Assembly: GCF_003217355.1 (NCBI RefSeq)
Contig: NZ_QJTK01000004.1
Span: 183,984-247,983 of the forward strand
Direction of reading: 5' to 3'
Source of the DNA: Rhodobacter viridis
GTDB lineage: Bacteria > Pseudomonadota > Alphaproteobacteria > Rhodobacterales > Rhodobacteraceae
Length of the DNA stretch: 64,000 nucleotides
In this document: piece after piece, positions 1 to 11,044 of the stretch
Position numbering within the stretch: the first letter of the stretch is position 1
Layout of the letters: every line of letters begins with the position of its first letter
The notes under the pieces: generated by a model
What the model saw: only the letters and a program-made list of their open reading frames with translations
The model's database searches: none
Told to the model about the DNA's origin: nothing
Position numbers and translations under genes: made by a program

Positions 1-281
1 ACGTAATGCACCTCGCCCGTCGCCAGAACCGGCTCCGGGCTTGGGGCGGGCGAAGCATTGTTTTCATGCGGCAGGTCTTCCGCGCTGAAGACGGCCACGA
101 CCCCGGGGCAGCGCCGCACCGGATCAAGGTCGAGGGAAATGATCTCGGCCGAGGCCTCGGTCGACAGGCCAAAGGCCAGATGCAGCGTGTTGGCGGGACA
201 GGGCAGGTCGTCGAGATAGCGCGCCTGACCCGTCACATGTGCCCGCGCCGAGTCATGCGGAAGCGGTTTGCCCACGCTCAT
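1..281 (-). CDS. xdhB: Xanthine dehydrogenase molybdenum-binding subunit XdhB, N-terminal part
   Basis: Only the first 93 codons lie in the window; the gene continues past the left edge. The start ATG at 281 overlaps the xdhA stop in an ATGA arrangement, so the two subunits are translationally coupled. The visible start ([20 protein letters not shown], then RYLDD) is the typical N-terminus of the large molybdopterin subunit of prokaryotic xanthine dehydrogenase. The family oxidises hypoxanthine and xanthine to urate in the cytoplasm as an (XdhA-XdhB)2 heterotetramer. Catalytic residues lie outside the window. Confidence 0.9.
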   Translation of the reverse strand, partial: MSVGKPLPHDSARAHVTGQARYLDDLPCPANTLHLAFGLSTEASAEIISLDLDPVRRCPGVVAVFSAEDLPHENNASPAPSPEPVLATGEVHY

Positions 282-1666
282 GCCGATACCTCCAGCACCG
301 AGACCGAGAGGCCGGAAAGCTCGCGGACATACCGAAGCGCCATGGCCTGCGCGGCATTCATCCGATAGGCGGCGGACGCGCGCATGTCGGAGAGCGGCGT
401 AAAATCCTGCTCCAGAAGCGGCAGGGCGGCGGTGATGGACTCTTCGGTGAAAGGCTGTCCGATCAGCGCCGCCTCGAAGTTTGAGGCGCGTTTCGGGATG
501 CCCGCCATGCCACCAAAGGCCGCGCGCGCACTTTCAATTTTCGAACCTTTCAGGGTCAGATTTAGGCATACGCACACGGAGGAAATGTCCTGATCGAACC
601 TTTTCGAGAGTTTGTAGCAGCGCAGCTCCGGCGCGGATTTCGGCAGCGTGACGCCTTCGACGAATTCGCCCGGACGGCGGTCCTGCTTGCGATAATCGAG
701 GAAGAAAGCCTCAAGCGGGATCACGCGGCGGTCCTTTCCTCGCCGCAGCGTCAGGCTTGCCCCCATCGCGATCAGAGCCGGGGGGCCGTCGCCGATGGGG
801 GAGCCATTCGCGATATTGCCGCCGATCGTCGCCATCTGCCGCACCTGCTCCGAAGCAAACCGGCGCAGCAATCTGGCCAAGGCTGGATGCGGCCCCTCGG
901 CCCAGGCGCGCAGGGCCGCGATGGTGACACCTGCGCCAATCACGAACCCCTCGGAAGTTTCGCGGATCTGCGTCAAATCCTTGCAATGATCCAGAAACGC
1001 GACTTCGGGGAGGTCGCGCAGGCCTTTTGTCACCCAAAGGCCGACATCGGTGCCGCCCGCGATCAGCGTCGCCTCGGGGTGGGCAAGATACCACTCGGCC
1101 AGCGCATCGGCGGTTTCGGGCAGGAAGGCGGTAGCGGTTTGCCCCGGCCCGCCCGGGGATCTTTGTGTCAAAGCAAAAGCCGCATCGGCGCACAGCCATT
1201 CGGCGGGCGGTGCCGTGGCGGCGGCTTCGGCGGCGCGCAGGATCGGGGCGTAGCCGGTGCAGCGGCATAGGTTTCCCGCCAGGAGATCGTCGTAGTCGGT
1301 CCGTTCCTTGCCATGCGCGGCGGCCATCGAGACGATGAAACCGGGGGTGCAAAAGCCGCATTGGCTGCCGTGATGATCGATCATCGCTTGTTGCACCGGG
1401 TGCAATGTGCCGTCGGGGGCCGCGATCCCTTCGACCGTGCGCAGCGCCTTGCCCGCCACCTGTGGCATCATCGTCAGGCAGGCATTGACCGCCCGACTGC
1501 CCGACGCATCACGCACCATCACCGTGCAGGCGCCGCAATCGCCCTCGTTGCAGCCCTCCTTGGTGCCGGTCAGCCCCTCGGCCCGCAGCCAGTCCAGCAG
1601 GCTTTGCGTGGGGTCATCAATCCTCACCTGCCGGGTTTCTCCATTGAGAAGAAACGCAATTTCCAT
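278..1666 (-). CDS. xdhA: Xanthine dehydrogenase small subunit XdhA (2x[2Fe-2S], FAD)
   Basis: This 462-residue protein has the length known for R. capsulatus XdhA. It carries electrons from the molybdenum site in XdhB through two [2Fe-2S] clusters to FAD and NAD+. The N-terminal plant-type ferredoxin domain shows [11 protein letters not shown] (about residues 39-49), followed by the CGFCTPG...CRCTGY second-cluster domain (about 100-150). The FAD domain follows, with [10 protein letters not shown] and [14 protein letters not shown]. The start is ATG at 1666 ([10 protein letters not shown]), which matches the family N-terminus; an open frame runs much further upstream, antisense to dnaE, and is not coding. 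xdhB follows with a four-base overlap. Confidence 0.96.
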   Translation of the reverse strand: MEIAFLLNGETRQVRIDDPTQSLLDWLRAEGLTGTKEGCNEGDCGACTVMVRDASGSRAVNACLTMMPQVAGKALRTVEGIAAPDGTLHPVQQAMIDHHGSQCGFCTPGFIVSMAAAHGKERTDYDDLLAGNLCRCTGYAPILRAAEAAATAPPAEWLCADAAFALTQRSPGGPGQTATAFLPETADALAEWYLAHPEATLIAGGTDVGLWVTKGLRDLPEVAFLDHCKDLTQIRETSEGFVIGAGVTIAALRAWAEGPHPALARLLRRFASEQVRQMATIGGNIANGSPIGDGPPALIAMGASLTLRRGKDRRVIPLEAFFLDYRKQDRRPGEFVEGVTLPKSAPELRCYKLSKRFDQDISSVCVCLNLTLKGSKIESARAAFGGMAGIPKRASNFEAALIGQPFTEESITAALPLLEQDFTPLSDMRASAAYRMNAAQAMALRYVRELSGLSVSVLEVSA

Positions 1667-1788
1667 GGCATGTTCCGCCGCGATACCGGTTTCCGGCTTC
1701 CCCCGCCCGATGCGGCGTAGAGCGGGGGGCTCTCCCTGAGCCCAGATTTGCGCAAGGCGCGGGGTCTGGCAAGAATTTCCACGGAAGG

Positions 1789-1817
1789 TTGCACGAAAAT
1801 GCACCGGATGGTCAATA
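1789..1817 (+). promoter_or_regulatory. Candidate sigma-70 promoter for dnaE
   Basis: TTGCAC (1789-1794) and TCAATA (1812-1817) are separated by 17 bases in the 207-bp gap between the divergent xdhA and dnaE genes, about 57 bases before the dnaE start. The -35 match is good and the -10 match is weak. No other clear element was seen in this gap. Confidence 0.35.
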
Positions 1818-1873
1818 TTTGGGCGCTCGCGCGCGCCCTTGCCCAGCCCCTTTGCCGCCCTTAGTCTGCCGCA

Positions 1874-4800
1874 ATGCGTGATCCCCGATTCATCCATCTG
1901 CGTGTGCACACCGAATATTCGCTGCTCGAGGGCGCGGTTCCGGTGAAGAAGCTGATCAAGCTTTGCGACGCGATGAATATGCCCGCCGTTGCCGTGACCG
2001 ACACCAATGCGATGTTCGCGGCGCTTGAATTTTCCGTTCTGGCACAAGGGGCTGGGCTGCAACCGATCGTCGGTTGCCAGGTCTCGGTCGCCTATGAGAT
2101 CGCTGCCCCGGGCGAGAAACCGCGGCTGCCTGCGCCGCTTGTTCTGCTGGCGCAGAACGAGGCGGGCTACATGAACCTGATGAAGCTCTCGTCCTGTCTT
2201 TATGTCGACAAGGGCGGGCAGCTGCCGCAGGTGACGCTCGAGGATCTGGAACGCCATGCGGAGGGGCTGATCTGCCTGAGCGGCGGGGCCGAGGGCCCGG
2301 TGGGCAAGCTGTTGCAGCATTCTCAGGCGGGCAAGGCGCGGCTCTTGATGGAGCGGCTTGCCGCCTGCTACCCGACCCGGCTTTATGTCGAGCTGCAACG
2401 CCATCCGGGCGAGGGCGGGCAGCTGACCGAGGGCGAGCGGATGACCGAGCGTCCGTTCCTCGAAATGGCCTATGACCTTGGCCTGCCGATCGTGGCGACG
2501 AACGATGTCTACTTTCCAAAATCGGACATGTACGAGGCGCATGACGCGATGATCTGCATCGCCGAGGGTGCCTATGTCGATCAGATCGAGCCGCGTCGCC
2601 GCCTGACGCCGCAGCATTATCTCAAGACCGAAGCCGAGATGGCGGCGCTGTTTGCCGATCTGCCCGAGGCGCTTGAAAACACGGTTGAAATCGCCAAACG
2701 CTGTGCCTTTGCCGCATTCAAGCGCAAGCCGATCCTGCCGCGCTTCGCCGATGACGAGGTGGAGGAACTCCGCCGTCAGGCCTGGGAAGGGCTGAGCGCA
2801 AGGCTCGCCGTGATCCCCCATGCGGTGCCGGTGGCCGAATACGAAGAAAGATTGAAATTCGAACTTGGCATCATCGAGCAGATGGGCTTCCCGGGCTACT
2901 TCCTGATCGTGGCCGACTTCATCAAATGGGGCAAGTCGCAGGGGATTCCGGTCGGCCCGGGGCGGGGCTCCGGGGCCGGTTCGCTCGTCGCCTATGCCTT
3001 GACGATCACCGACCTTGACCCGCTGCGCTACAGCTTGCTTTTCGAACGGTTTCTGAACCCCGAGCGGGTCTCGATGCCAGACTTCGACATCGACTTCTGC
3101 ATGGATCGCCGCGAGGAGGTGATCAAATATGTGCAGGGCAAATATGGTCGCGACAAGGTGGGGCAGATCATCACCTTCGGGGCGCTCTTGTCGAAGGCCG
3201 CCGTGCGCGACGTGGGTCGTGTGTTGCAGATGTCTTACGGACATGTCGACAAATTGTCGAAAATGATCCCGGTCGAGGGGGTGAAACCCGTTTCGATCGA
3301 AAAGGCCTTGGCGGATGAGCCGCGTTTGCGCGAAGCGGCGAAATCCGAAGAGGTGGTGGCGCGGCTCTTGAACTATGCGCAGGCGATCGAGGGGTTGTTG
3401 CGTAACGCCTCGACCCATGCCGCGGGGGTTGTGATCGGCGACCGGCCGCTTGATGCGCTGGTGCCGCTGTATCAGGATCCGCGGTCCGACATGCCCGCGA
3501 CGCAGTTCAACATGAAATGGGTCGAACAGGCGGGGCTGGTGAAGTTCGACTTTCTGGGGCTGAAGACGCTGACGGTGATTCAGAACGCGGTCAACCTGAT
3601 CCTGAAATCCGGCCGTCCGCTGCATGTAAACCCTTTGGGCGAAACGCTTTATACGCCCGCCGCCGGGGCCGAGAACGAGATCAACCTGATCCCGATCGAC
3701 GACGCGAAGACCTATGAGCTTTACGCGGCGGCGAAGACGGTCGCGGTGTTCCAGGTCGAATCCACCGGCATGATGGACGCGCTGCGGCGGATGAAACCGA
3801 CCTGCATCGAGGATATCGTGGCGCTTGTGGCGCTCTATCGTCCCGGCCCGATGGAGAACATCCCGACCTATTGCGAGGTGAAACACGGGCTGCGGCCGCT
3901 CGAATCGCTGCATGTGACCATCGATCCGATCCTGAAGGAGACACAGGGCATCATCGTCTATCAGGAACAGGTGATGCAGATCGCGCAGGTCATGGGGGGC
4001 TATTCGCTGGGCGGGGCCGACCTTCTGCGTCGCGCGATGGGGAAAAAAATCGCCGAGGAAATGGCGAAAGAGCGTCCGAAATTCATCGAGGGCGCCAAGG
4101 CCACGCATGGCATCGACGCGAAAAAAGCGGGTGAAGTCTTTGACCTGCTTGAGAAGTTCGCGAACTACGGGTTCAACAAATCGCACGCCGCCGCCTATGC
4201 GATCGTCAGCTATCAGACCGCCTGGCTGAAGGCGAACCACCCCGTCGAATTCATGGCCGGGGTGATGAACTGCGATATCCATCTGACCGACAAACTCGCC
4301 ATCTACACCGCCGAGGCGCGGCGGGGCTTGGGGATCGAGGTCGTTCCGCCTTGCGTGAACCGCTCGCTTGCGACCTTTGATGTCGTGGATCAGAAGCTGA
4401 TCTACGCCTTGGGCGCGTTGAAAAACGTCGGCGTCGAGGCCATGCGGCTGATCGAAAAATCCCGCGAGGACAAGCCCTTCCGCGATCTGGTCGACTTCGC
4501 GCGGCGCTGTGACCTCAAGCGGATCGGCAAGCGGCCGCTTGAGATGCTGGCGCGGGCGGGGGCGTTCGACAAGCTCGATCCGAACCGGAAACGCGTGTTC
4601 GAAAGCCTCGAATCGCTGATGGCCTGGTCGGCGGCGGTGAGTGAGGCGAAGTCCTCGGCGCAGGTGTCGCTTTTTGGCGAAGCGGGCGATGATCTGCCGC
4701 CGCCGCGGCTTGCCGATACGGACGATTGGTTGCCGGGCGAGCGTCTGGCCGAAGAGCACAAGGCGATCGGCTTTTATCTCTCGGGCCATCCGCTTGACGA

Positions 4801-5383
4801 CTATCTACCTGCTCTGAAAAGGAAAAAGGTGCTGACACTGGCCGATGTCACGGCCAAGGCGCTGGGGCAGGGGCCTTTCATCGGCAAGATTGCCGGACAG
4901 GTCGCTGCGCGGTCGGAACGCAAATCGGCCAAGGGCAACCGTTTTGCCTTCGTGTCGCTTTCGGACCCCACCGGGCCCTACGAGGTCACGGTCTTTTCCG
5001 ACACGCTCGAAGCCTGTCGCGCGCATCTGGAACCCGGTCTGGCGGTCGTGCTGACGGTCAAGGTCGATGTCGAGGGCGAGACGGTGAAGATGCTCTGCCA
5101 GACCGCGGCGCCGATCGACACCGTGGCCAGCGATGCCGGGGCCGGATCGGGATTGCTCATTCATCTCGAAACGCCCGAGGCGGTGTCGGCCGTGGCAGCA
5201 CTTTTCGAACGTATTGCCTCCGAAGGTCGGGTGAAATCACGCGGACAAGTGACCTTTTCCGTCTTCGACCCGGAAAAGCGCCGTCGCTACCAGATTGCCG
5301 CCGGACGCGAGTTGCCGGTGAACCCGCAGGTCAAGGGCGCGCTGCGCAGCCTGCGCGGCGTCGTGCAGGTGGAAGAGGTCTGA
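1874..5383 (+). CDS. dnaE: DNA polymerase III alpha subunit
   Basis: This is the replicative DNA polymerase catalytic subunit, 1169 residues, the usual DnaE length. The N-terminal PHP domain begins at once ([13 protein letters not shown]). The polymerase core has the [16 protein letters not shown] segment and the acidic motif [13 protein letters not shown], whose first aspartates fall at residues 403 and 405; the third catalytic aspartate is D559 in [10 protein letters not shown] helix-hairpin-helix region and a C-terminal OB fold (from about residue 1000) follow. The ATG at 1874 ([16 protein letters not shown]) is the family start. It stands alone, convergent with slyX six bases downstream. 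Confidence 0.98.
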   Translation: MRDPRFIHLRVHTEYSLLEGAVPVKKLIKLCDAMNMPAVAVTDTNAMFAALEFSVLAQGAGLQPIVGCQVSVAYEIAAPGEKPRLPAPLVLLAQNEAGYMNLMKLSSCLYVDKGGQLPQVTLEDLERHAEGLICLSGGAEGPVGKLLQHSQAGKARLLMERLAACYPTRLYVELQRHPGEGGQLTEGERMTERPFLEMAYDLGLPIVATNDVYFPKSDMYEAHDAMICIAEGAYVDQIEPRRRLTPQHYLKTEAEMAALFADLPEALENTVEIAKRCAFAAFKRKPILPRFADDEVEELRRQAWEGLSARLAVIPHAVPVAEYEERLKFELGIIEQMGFPGYFLIVADFIKWGKSQGIPVGPGRGSGAGSLVAYALTITDLDPLRYSLLFERFLNPERVSMPDFDIDFCMDRREEVIKYVQGKYGRDKVGQIITFGALLSKAAVRDVGRVLQMSYGHVDKLSKMIPVEGVKPVSIEKALADEPRLREAAKSEEVVARLLNYAQAIEGLLRNASTHAAGVVIGDRPLDALVPLYQDPRSDMPATQFNMKWVEQAGLVKFDFLGLKTLTVIQNAVNLILKSGRPLHVNPLGETLYTPAAGAENEINLIPIDDAKTYELYAAAKTVAVFQVESTGMMDALRRMKPTCIEDIVALVALYRPGPMENIPTYCEVKHGLRPLESLHVTIDPILKETQGIIVYQEQVMQIAQVMGGYSLGGADLLRRAMGKKIAEEMAKERPKFIEGAKATHGIDAKKAGEVFDLLEKFANYGFNKSHAAAYAIVSYQTAWLKANHPVEFMAGVMNCDIHLTDKLAIYTAEARRGLGIEVVPPCVNRSLATFDVVDQKLIYALGALKNVGVEAMRLIEKSREDKPFRDLVDFARRCDLKRIGKRPLEMLARAGAFDKLDPNRKRVFESLESLMAWSAAVSEAKSSAQVSLFGEAGDDLPPPRLADTDDWLPGERLAEEHKAIGFYLSGHPLDDYLPALKRKKVLTLADVTAKALGQGPFIGKIAGQVAARSERKSAKGNRFAFVSLSDPTGPYEVTVFSDTLEACRAHLEPGLAVVLTVKVDVEGETVKMLCQTAAPIDTVASDAGAGSGLLIHLETPEAVSAVAALFERIASEGRVKSRGQVTFSVFDPEKRRRYQIAAGRELPVNPQVKGALRSLRGVVQVEEV

Positions 5384-5389
5384 GCCCGA

Positions 5390-5596
5390 TCACCAATGCG
5401 GCGGCTTCTGATCCGCAAGGGGGATAGCTCCGCCTGCGGCAAATTCGCGCTCGGCCTCGCGCTCCACCAGCAGGCCCAAAAGCCGCGACATCCGCTCGAT
5501 ATCGCGGCCCTGCGCCGCCAGAACGTCGCTGAGTTCGTCCACGGTCTTGCGCAGATGCGCCAGTTCTTCCTCGGCGCGCTCGATCCTGTCGCTCAT
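5390..5596 (-). CDS. slyX: SlyX-family coiled-coil protein
   Basis: A 68-residue protein of the SlyX family, with an acidic heptad-like coiled coil ([20 protein letters not shown]) and the family's typical C-terminal QKPPHW. The function is unknown in all species. The start was set at ATG 5596 because it is preceded by GAGAGG at proper spacing; an upstream ATG would add eleven unrelated residues. The gene is convergent with dnaE and its 5' end faces hisS. Confidence 0.8.
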   Translation of the reverse strand: MSDRIERAEEELAHLRKTVDELSDVLAAQGRDIERMSRLLGLLVEREAEREFAAGGAIPLADQKPPHW

Positions 5597-5669
5597 TTGC
5601 CCTCTCGTGCTTGCCGCGATGGCCCCCATCCGCTACACCCTCGCCCGAGAAACGATCGGGTGCAAGACC

Positions 5670-7169
5670 ATGTCCAGCGAGAAGAAACCGCGCCGTCCGA
5701 AGGCCGAGACGCCCAAGGGGTTCCGCGACTATTTCGGCGCCGAGGTGACCGAGAGGGCCGCGATGCTCGGCAAGATCGCCGAGGTTTATCGCGCGCATGG
5801 GTTTGACCCGCTGGAAACCTCGGCCGTCGAAACGGTCGAGGCGCTGGGCAAGTTCCTGCCCGATGTCGACCGCCCGAACGAGGGCGTGTTCGCCTGGCAG
5901 GACGAAGGCGGCGATTGGCTGGCGCTGCGCTATGATATGACGGCGCCCTTGGCCCGGGTCGCGGCGCAGTTCCGCAACGACCTGCCCTCGCCCTATCGGC
6001 GCTATACGATGGGGCCGGTCTGGCGCAACGAAAAGCCCGGTCCGGGGCGGTTTCGTCAATTCTATCAATGCGATGCTGATACGGTGGGCGCGGCCTCGGT
6101 CGCCGCTGACGCCGAGATCTGCGGCATGCTTTCCGACGCGCTCGAGGCGGTGGGCATCGATCGCGGCGATTACATCGTGCGGGTGAACAACCGCAAGGTG
6201 CTGAATGGTGTGATGGAAGTGGCGGGCGTGCTCGACCCCTCCGACCCCGATCGCTTTGCCGAGGAACGCGGCATCGTGCTGCGGGCGATCGACAAGTTCG
6301 ACAAGTTCGGCGAGGCGGGCGTGCGCGCGCTGATGGGCAAGGGGCGGCTCGACGAGTCGGGCGACTTCACCAAGGGCGCTGGGTTGTCGGATGCTCAGGC
6401 CGATGTGGTGATGGGCTTCATGGACGCGAAACGCGAGACGGGGGCTGCCACCGCCGCGCGTCTGCGCGAGCTGGTGTCGGGCTCGGCGCTCGGTGCCGCG
6501 GGGGTCGATGAACTTGAATTCATTGCGCAAATCCTTGACGGACAAGGCTACGGCCCGGACCGGATCGTGATCGACCCCTCGGTCGTGCGCGGGCTTGGCT
6601 ATTACACCGGGCCGGTGTTCGAAGCCGAACTGACCTTTGAAATCCTGGATGAAAAGGGCCGCAAGCGGTCCTTTGGCTCGGTCGCCGGGGGCGGCCGTTA
6701 CGACGATCTGGTGAAACGTTTCACCGGGCAGGAAGTGCCCGCGACCGGCGTTTCGATCGGGGTGGATCGGCTGCTCGCGGCGCTGCGGGCCAAGGGCCGG
6801 ATCGGCGGCACGGCACAAGGCCCGGTCGTCGTCACCGTGATGGATCGCGACCGGATGGGCGAGTATCTCGCCATGGCCGCGACGCTGCGCCGGGCGGGGA
6901 TCCGCGCCGAGGTTTATCTGGGCAACCCGAAAAACTTCGGCAACCAGCTCAAATATGCCGACAAGCGCGAAAGCCCGGTGGCGATCATTCAGGGCGCCGA
7001 CGAGGCTGCCCGCGGTGTCGTGCAGATCAAGGACCTGGTCCTGGGGGCGAAGATCGCCGCCTCCGCCAGTGTTGAAGAATGGAAAGCGCAACCGGCGCAG
7101 TTCGAGGTTTCGACGGGTGATATGGTTGCAAAAGTGCAAGAGGTTCTTGCGCGCTACGGGGTGAAGTGA
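5670..7169 (+). CDS. hisS: Histidyl-tRNA synthetase
   Basis: A class II aminoacyl-tRNA synthetase of 499 residues that charges tRNA-His. It shows motif 1 near KGFRDYFG, motif 2 ([20 protein letters not shown]), the histidine-specific segment [12 protein letters not shown], motif 3 ([14 protein letters not shown]) and a C-terminal anticodon-binding domain. ATG 5670 (MSSEKKPRR) was chosen; an in-frame extension runs 41 codons further up but overlaps slyX and looks non-coding. It is the first gene of a tightly packed block hisS-hisZ-hisG, overlapping hisZ by one base (TGATG). Confidence 0.95.
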   Translation: MSSEKKPRRPKAETPKGFRDYFGAEVTERAAMLGKIAEVYRAHGFDPLETSAVETVEALGKFLPDVDRPNEGVFAWQDEGGDWLALRYDMTAPLARVAAQFRNDLPSPYRRYTMGPVWRNEKPGPGRFRQFYQCDADTVGAASVAADAEICGMLSDALEAVGIDRGDYIVRVNNRKVLNGVMEVAGVLDPSDPDRFAEERGIVLRAIDKFDKFGEAGVRALMGKGRLDESGDFTKGAGLSDAQADVVMGFMDAKRETGAATAARLRELVSGSALGAAGVDELEFIAQILDGQGYGPDRIVIDPSVVRGLGYYTGPVFEAELTFEILDEKGRKRSFGSVAGGGRYDDLVKRFTGQEVPATGVSIGVDRLLAALRAKGRIGGTAQGPVVVTVMDRDRMGEYLAMAATLRRAGIRAEVYLGNPKNFGNQLKYADKRESPVAIIQGADEAARGVVQIKDLVLGAKIAASASVEEWKAQPAQFEVSTGDMVAKVQEVLARYGVK

Positions 7170-8239
7170 TGGCGTCCAAGGCCGAAGCGCGATCCATCGG
7201 GCAACGGCTTCTGGCCGCCTTTGAAGCTGCAGGGGCGGTGGAAGTCACTCCAGACATCCTGCAACCGGCCGAAGCGCTTCTGGACCTTTACGGCGAGGAT
7301 ATCCGCGCCCGCGCCTATGTCACCGCCGACCCCTTGCGCGGTGAAATGATGCTGCGCCCCGACTTCACCGTGCCCGTCGTGCAGGCGCATATGGCCGAGG
7401 GGGCGGAACCCGCCCGCTACGCCTATATGGGCGAGGTCTTCCGCAAGCAGGATCATCGCGGCGCGGCCCGGGTGGCCGAATATTTTCAGGCCGGTTACGA
7501 GGTCTTTGATCGCGAAGACCCCGAGGCGGCCGATGCCGAAGTCTTTGCGCTTTTCGCCAAGCTTCTGAAACCGCTCGCTCTTTCCGCGACCATCGGCGAT
7601 ATCGGTCTGCTGCGCGCCGCGGTCGAAGGGCTGGATACGTTGCCCGCGCGCAAGGCGGCGCTCGCCCGTCACATCTGGCGCCCCAAACGCTTTCATCGGC
7701 TGATGGAACGCTATGCGGGGCTTTCGCCGATGCCGGAAAGCCGTGCGGCGCTTCTGGCGGGGGCGCGTTCTGACGCCCCTTGGATCGGTCTGCGCACGCC
7801 CGAAGAAATGACCGCCCGCATCGCGGTGCTGCAAGCCGATGCCGCGACCGCGCCGATCGCGGCCGAGGATGTGGCCCGGCTCGATGCACTTTTTGCGCTG
7901 CGTTGCACGGCCGACCGGGCGCCTGCGCAGTTGAGCGACCTTGGCATCGCGGCGCTGGCCCCGGCGATTGCGCGGCTCGAACGGCGGCTCGCGGCGCTGG
8001 ACGCCCGCGGCATCGACCTGACGGCGCTCGCCTTCGAGGCCAGCCACGGCCGCGCCACGATGGAATATTACGACGGCTTCGTCTTCAGCTTCGAGACCGC
8101 CGATCCGGGCTTTCCGCCGATCGCCTCGGGCGGGCGCTACGACGCGCTGACCCGGGTTCTGGGCGGCGGGCGCGAAATTCCGGCGGTGGGCGGCGTGATC
8201 CGTCCGGGTCTTGTCGCCGATCTGGGGGGGCTGGCATGA
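7169..8239 (+). CDS. hisZ: ATP phosphoribosyltransferase regulatory subunit HisZ
   Basis: A 356-residue HisS paralogue. HisZ lacks aminoacylation activity and forms a hetero-octamer with short-form HisG to catalyse the first step of histidine synthesis (PRPP + ATP). The class II fold is visible (MMLRPDFTVPVVQAHM, YMGEVFRKQDHRGAARVAEYFQAG, IASGGRYDALTRVLGGG), while the histidine-specific catalytic loop of HisS is degenerate. The start is ATG 7169, overlapping the hisS stop; hisG follows with an ATGA overlap, which strongly supports its role as a HisG partner. Confidence 0.93.
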   Translation: MASKAEARSIGQRLLAAFEAAGAVEVTPDILQPAEALLDLYGEDIRARAYVTADPLRGEMMLRPDFTVPVVQAHMAEGAEPARYAYMGEVFRKQDHRGAARVAEYFQAGYEVFDREDPEAADAEVFALFAKLLKPLALSATIGDIGLLRAAVEGLDTLPARKAALARHIWRPKRFHRLMERYAGLSPMPESRAALLAGARSDAPWIGLRTPEEMTARIAVLQADAATAPIAAEDVARLDALFALRCTADRAPAQLSDLGIAALAPAIARLERRLAALDARGIDLTALAFEASHGRATMEYYDGFVFSFETADPGFPPIASGGRYDALTRVLGGGREIPAVGGVIRPGLVADLGGLA

Positions 8240-8943
8240 GCGCGATCAAACTCGGTGTGCCCTCGAAGGGGCGGCTGATGGAGCAGTGCTTCGACTGGTT
8301 CGCGGCGCGCGGCCTGACGCTCAAACGCACCGGCTCGGACCGCGAATATGCGGGCGCGGTCGAAGGCGCGGAAGCCGTTGAACTGGTTCTGCTTTCGGCG
8401 GGCGAAATCCCGCGCGAGCTGGCTGCGGGGCGGATCCATCTGGGGGTCACCGGCTCGGATCTGGTCCGCGAGAAGCTGGCCGATTGGCAGACGCAGGTGG
8501 CCGATCTGGCGCCGATGGGCTTTGGCCATGCCGATCTGATCATCGCCGTGCCTGCCTGCTGGAGCGATGTCGACACGCTCGAGGACCTCGATGCGGCGGC
8601 GCATGCCTTCCGCGCCGCGCATGGGCACCGGATGCGGATCGCAACGAAATACCATCGTCTGCTGCGCGAGTTTCTGGCACGCGAGGGTGTGGCCGACTGG
8701 CAGTCGGTTGACAGTCAGGGTGCGACCGAGGGCACGGTGAAGAACCTGACCGCCGAGGCTGTGGCCGACATCACCTCGTCGGGGGAAACGCTGCGGGCGA
8801 ACCACCTGAAGATCCTGTCGGACGGCATGATCCACCAGTCGCAGGCGACGCTGTTTGCCGCGCGTTCTGCGGATTGGGCGGGCCTTGAAGCACCTTTCGC
8901 GGTGCTTTGCGAACAGCTTGGGGTCGCGAAGCCTCTCCTCTGA
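8236..8943 (+). CDS. hisG: ATP phosphoribosyltransferase catalytic subunit (short form)
   Basis: A 235-residue HisG, the short form that lacks the C-terminal regulatory domain and needs HisZ. Family features include the start KLGVPSKGRLMEQ, the GVTGSDLVRE segment and the PRPP-binding region DSQGATEGTVKNL. The ATG lies inside the end of hisZ (ATGA), so expression is coupled. It is the last gene of the block; the next gene is convergent. Confidence 0.95.
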   Translation: MSAIKLGVPSKGRLMEQCFDWFAARGLTLKRTGSDREYAGAVEGAEAVELVLLSAGEIPRELAAGRIHLGVTGSDLVREKLADWQTQVADLAPMGFGHADLIIAVPACWSDVDTLEDLDAAAHAFRAAHGHRMRIATKYHRLLREFLAREGVADWQSVDSQGATEGTVKNLTAEAVADITSSGETLRANHLKILSDGMIHQSQATLFAARSADWAGLEAPFAVLCEQLGVAKPLL

Positions 8944-8967
8944 GCCGCGGCCTCAATACCCGCGGCT
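8943..8967. terminator. Hairpin between convergent hisG and ghrA-like genes
   Basis: AGCCGCGG (8943-8950) and CCGCGGCT (8960-8967) form a perfect 8-bp stem with a 9-base loop across the ends of two convergent genes. There is no T-run on either side, so it may act as a weak bidirectional terminator or only as an mRNA end stabiliser. Confidence 0.4.
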
Positions 8968-9891
8968 GCGATCCACCAGATGCAGCGGCACCTCGCCCGC
9001 CTCGAACCGGCGGATGTTTTCGGCGATCACCCGCGCGGCCGAGGCGGGGCGGGTTTCCGCAGCGATATGCGGGGTGACGGTGACCTTCGGATGCGCCCAA
9101 TAGGGGTGCTCGGGCGGCAGCGGTTCGACGCGGAAGACATCGAGCGTCGCATGGCCGATCTGCCCCGCATCGAGCGCGGCCAGAAGCGCGTCGTCGTCGA
9201 TCAGATTGCCGCGCCCGGGGTTCAGGATCACCGCGCCTTTCGGCAAAAGCGCCAGCGTTTCGGTGTTCAGCAGATCGGTCGTTTCGGGCGTGTTCGGCAG
9301 CACGGTGACAAGGATTTCGGCCCGCGAGAGCGCCGCGCGCAACCCCTCGGCGCCCGACAGGCAGGTGACACCGGGCAGCGTCTTTTGTGTCCGGCTCCAG
9401 CCGGTGACCTGAAAGCCAAGCCCGGCCAGCGTTTGCGCACAGGCGCCCCCCAGCGCGCCAAGTCCCAGAACCACCACCGAGCGATCGCGCGCAAGGGGCG
9501 GCACGTTGCCCTCCTGCCGCCAGACACCATCCTGATGCGACAGGAAAAAATCGATGTTGAGATGGGCGCGCAGGGCATGGCCCGTGACCCATTCGACCAT
9601 GCCGCGCTCGAGCCCCTCGTCGACCATCCGACAGAGAGGCTGCGTCAGTGTCGGGTTGCCCACCACGCGCTCGACCCCGGCCCAGAGGTTCAGCACCGCC
9701 TTGGCTCGCGTGTAGGCGGTGAAATCCTGCACCGGGCCGCGCGGGCTGTAGACGATGTAATCGACCGTCGCCGGATCGGCAGGCGGCAGCACCAGCTTTG
9801 CGTCGATCCCGGCCTCGGCCAGCGCGGTGGTCAGCGCGGGCTCGTAGGCGGGCCAGTTCTCGATCCGGTCGGCGAAAAGGACGGTCAGCAT
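8953..9891 (-). CDS. ghrA: D-2-hydroxyacid dehydrogenase, glyoxylate/hydroxypyruvate reductase A type
   Basis: A 312-residue NAD(P)-dependent reductase. It has the Rossmann motif GLGALGGACA, the catalytic arginine in NPGRGNLIDDDAL, the glutamate in DVFRVEPLP and the histidine in TPHIAAET, in the order of the family. The overall pattern (short N-terminal lobe, WAGVERVVGNPTL, VEWVTGHAL) fits the GhrA branch that reduces glyoxylate and hydroxypyruvate. It lies three bases after rodA and is probably co-transcribed with the shape operon, though no functional link is known. The exact substrate is inferred. Confidence 0.82.
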   Translation of the reverse strand: MLTVLFADRIENWPAYEPALTTALAEAGIDAKLVLPPADPATVDYIVYSPRGPVQDFTAYTRAKAVLNLWAGVERVVGNPTLTQPLCRMVDEGLERGMVEWVTGHALRAHLNIDFFLSHQDGVWRQEGNVPPLARDRSVVVLGLGALGGACAQTLAGLGFQVTGWSRTQKTLPGVTCLSGAEGLRAALSRAEILVTVLPNTPETTDLLNTETLALLPKGAVILNPGRGNLIDDDALLAALDAGQIGHATLDVFRVEPLPPEHPYWAHPKVTVTPHIAAETRPASAARVIAENIRRFEAGEVPLHLVDRSRGY

Positions 9892-9894
9892 CGG

Positions 9895-11034
9895 TTACCT
9901 CGGTCGGTGGACATGGGCGCTCTGGACAAGGCCGAAGGCGGCGAGAAGGATCATCATCGCCGTGCCGCCATAGCTTACCATCGGCAGCGGCACGCCGACG
10001 ACCGGCATCAGCCCCATCACCATGCCCATGTTGATGGCGAAGAAAAAGAAGAACGTGCCCGCGACGCCCAGCGAGACGAGCGAGGCATAGCGGTCCTTGG
10101 TCGACAGCGCCGTATAGGTCGCGAAGGCGATGATGCCCGCGTAAAGTGTCAGCAGGCCAAAGGCGCCGATGAAGCCGAATTCCTCGGCCAGCGTGGTGAA
10201 GATGAAGTCGGTGTGTTTCTCGGGCAGGAAGTTCAGGTGGCTCTGCGTGCCCTGCATGAAGCCGCGCCCCGACCAGCCGCCCGAGCCAAGCGCGATCTGC
10301 GCCTGCATGATGTTGTAGCCCGCGCCCAGCGGATCGGCCGCGGGGTCGAGGAAGGTGTCGATGCGCTTGAACTGATAGTCGTGCAAGAGTTGCCAGGAGG
10401 TGCCGCGGCTTTCGAGCACCGTCGCCACCAGCCCCACGATGAGCGCGATGACGGTGCCGAAATACCAAAGGCTGACGCCCGCCGCGAACATCACGAAGCC
10501 ACCGCCGAGCGTCAGCATCACCGCCGTGCCAAGATCGGGCTGCGTCAGCACCAGAAAGGTCGGCATCAGGATCAGCGTCACCGGGACCAGAACCCAGATC
10601 GGGCTCGAGACCTTTTCGGTGGGCAGCCAGTCGTAATAGGCGGCGAGCAGCATCACCAGCCCGATCTTCATGATTTCAGAGGGTTGCAACCGCACCGGCC
10701 CGAGATCGAGCCAGCGCTGCGCGCCCATGCCGATATCGCCGAAGAACTCGACGGCAAGCAGCAGCAGCAGCGCCACCGTGTAGATCACCCCCGAGACGTT
10801 GCGCCAGAACCAGATCGGCGTCATGCCGACCGCGATCATCGCGACGATGCCGACGCCGAAGCGTTTCATCTGCGGCTCGGCCCAGGTCTCCAGATTGCCC
10901 CCCGCCACCGAGTAGAGCATCAGGAACCCGGCGCCCGCCACCGCGGTCAGCAGAAAGATCAGCGGCCAGTTCAGGAACAGGATCTTCGTCGGCCCGGTCG
11001 GGATGGTCTTGAGGTTGTTCTCGAGATAGCTCAT
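9895..11034 (-). CDS. rodA: Rod-shape peptidoglycan glycosyltransferase RodA
   Basis: A 379-residue SEDS-family polytopic membrane protein. It polymerises lipid II glycan strands during cell elongation together with PBP2. About ten hydrophobic helices are visible. Family segments include the ARRWLDLG-like GAQRWLDLGPVRLQPSEIMKIG and the C-terminal VVGVPLPMVSYGGTAM. It lies 10 bases after mrdA in the mre operon. Confidence 0.96.
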   Translation of the reverse strand: MSYLENNLKTIPTGPTKILFLNWPLIFLLTAVAGAGFLMLYSVAGGNLETWAEPQMKRFGVGIVAMIAVGMTPIWFWRNVSGVIYTVALLLLLAVEFFGDIGMGAQRWLDLGPVRLQPSEIMKIGLVMLLAAYYDWLPTEKVSSPIWVLVPVTLILMPTFLVLTQPDLGTAVMLTLGGGFVMFAAGVSLWYFGTVIALIVGLVATVLESRGTSWQLLHDYQFKRIDTFLDPAADPLGAGYNIMQAQIALGSGGWSGRGFMQGTQSHLNFLPEKHTDFIFTTLAEEFGFIGAFGLLTLYAGIIAFATYTALSTKDRYASLVSLGVAGTFFFFFAINMGMVMGLMPVVGVPLPMVSYGGTAMMILLAAFGLVQSAHVHRPR

Positions 11035-11044
11035 CGCCCCCCCC

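Noticed and set aside
1667..4789. Long minus-strand open frame continuous with xdhA (over 1500 codons in total)
   Set aside because: The part above 1666 is antisense to dnaE, has an arginine/histidine-rich composition typical of reverse frames in GC-rich genes, and matches no family. XdhA is complete at 462 residues.
5331..7139. 602-codon minus-strand open frame antisense to hisS
   Set aside because: No domain or ribosome site; hisS on the other strand is fully supported.
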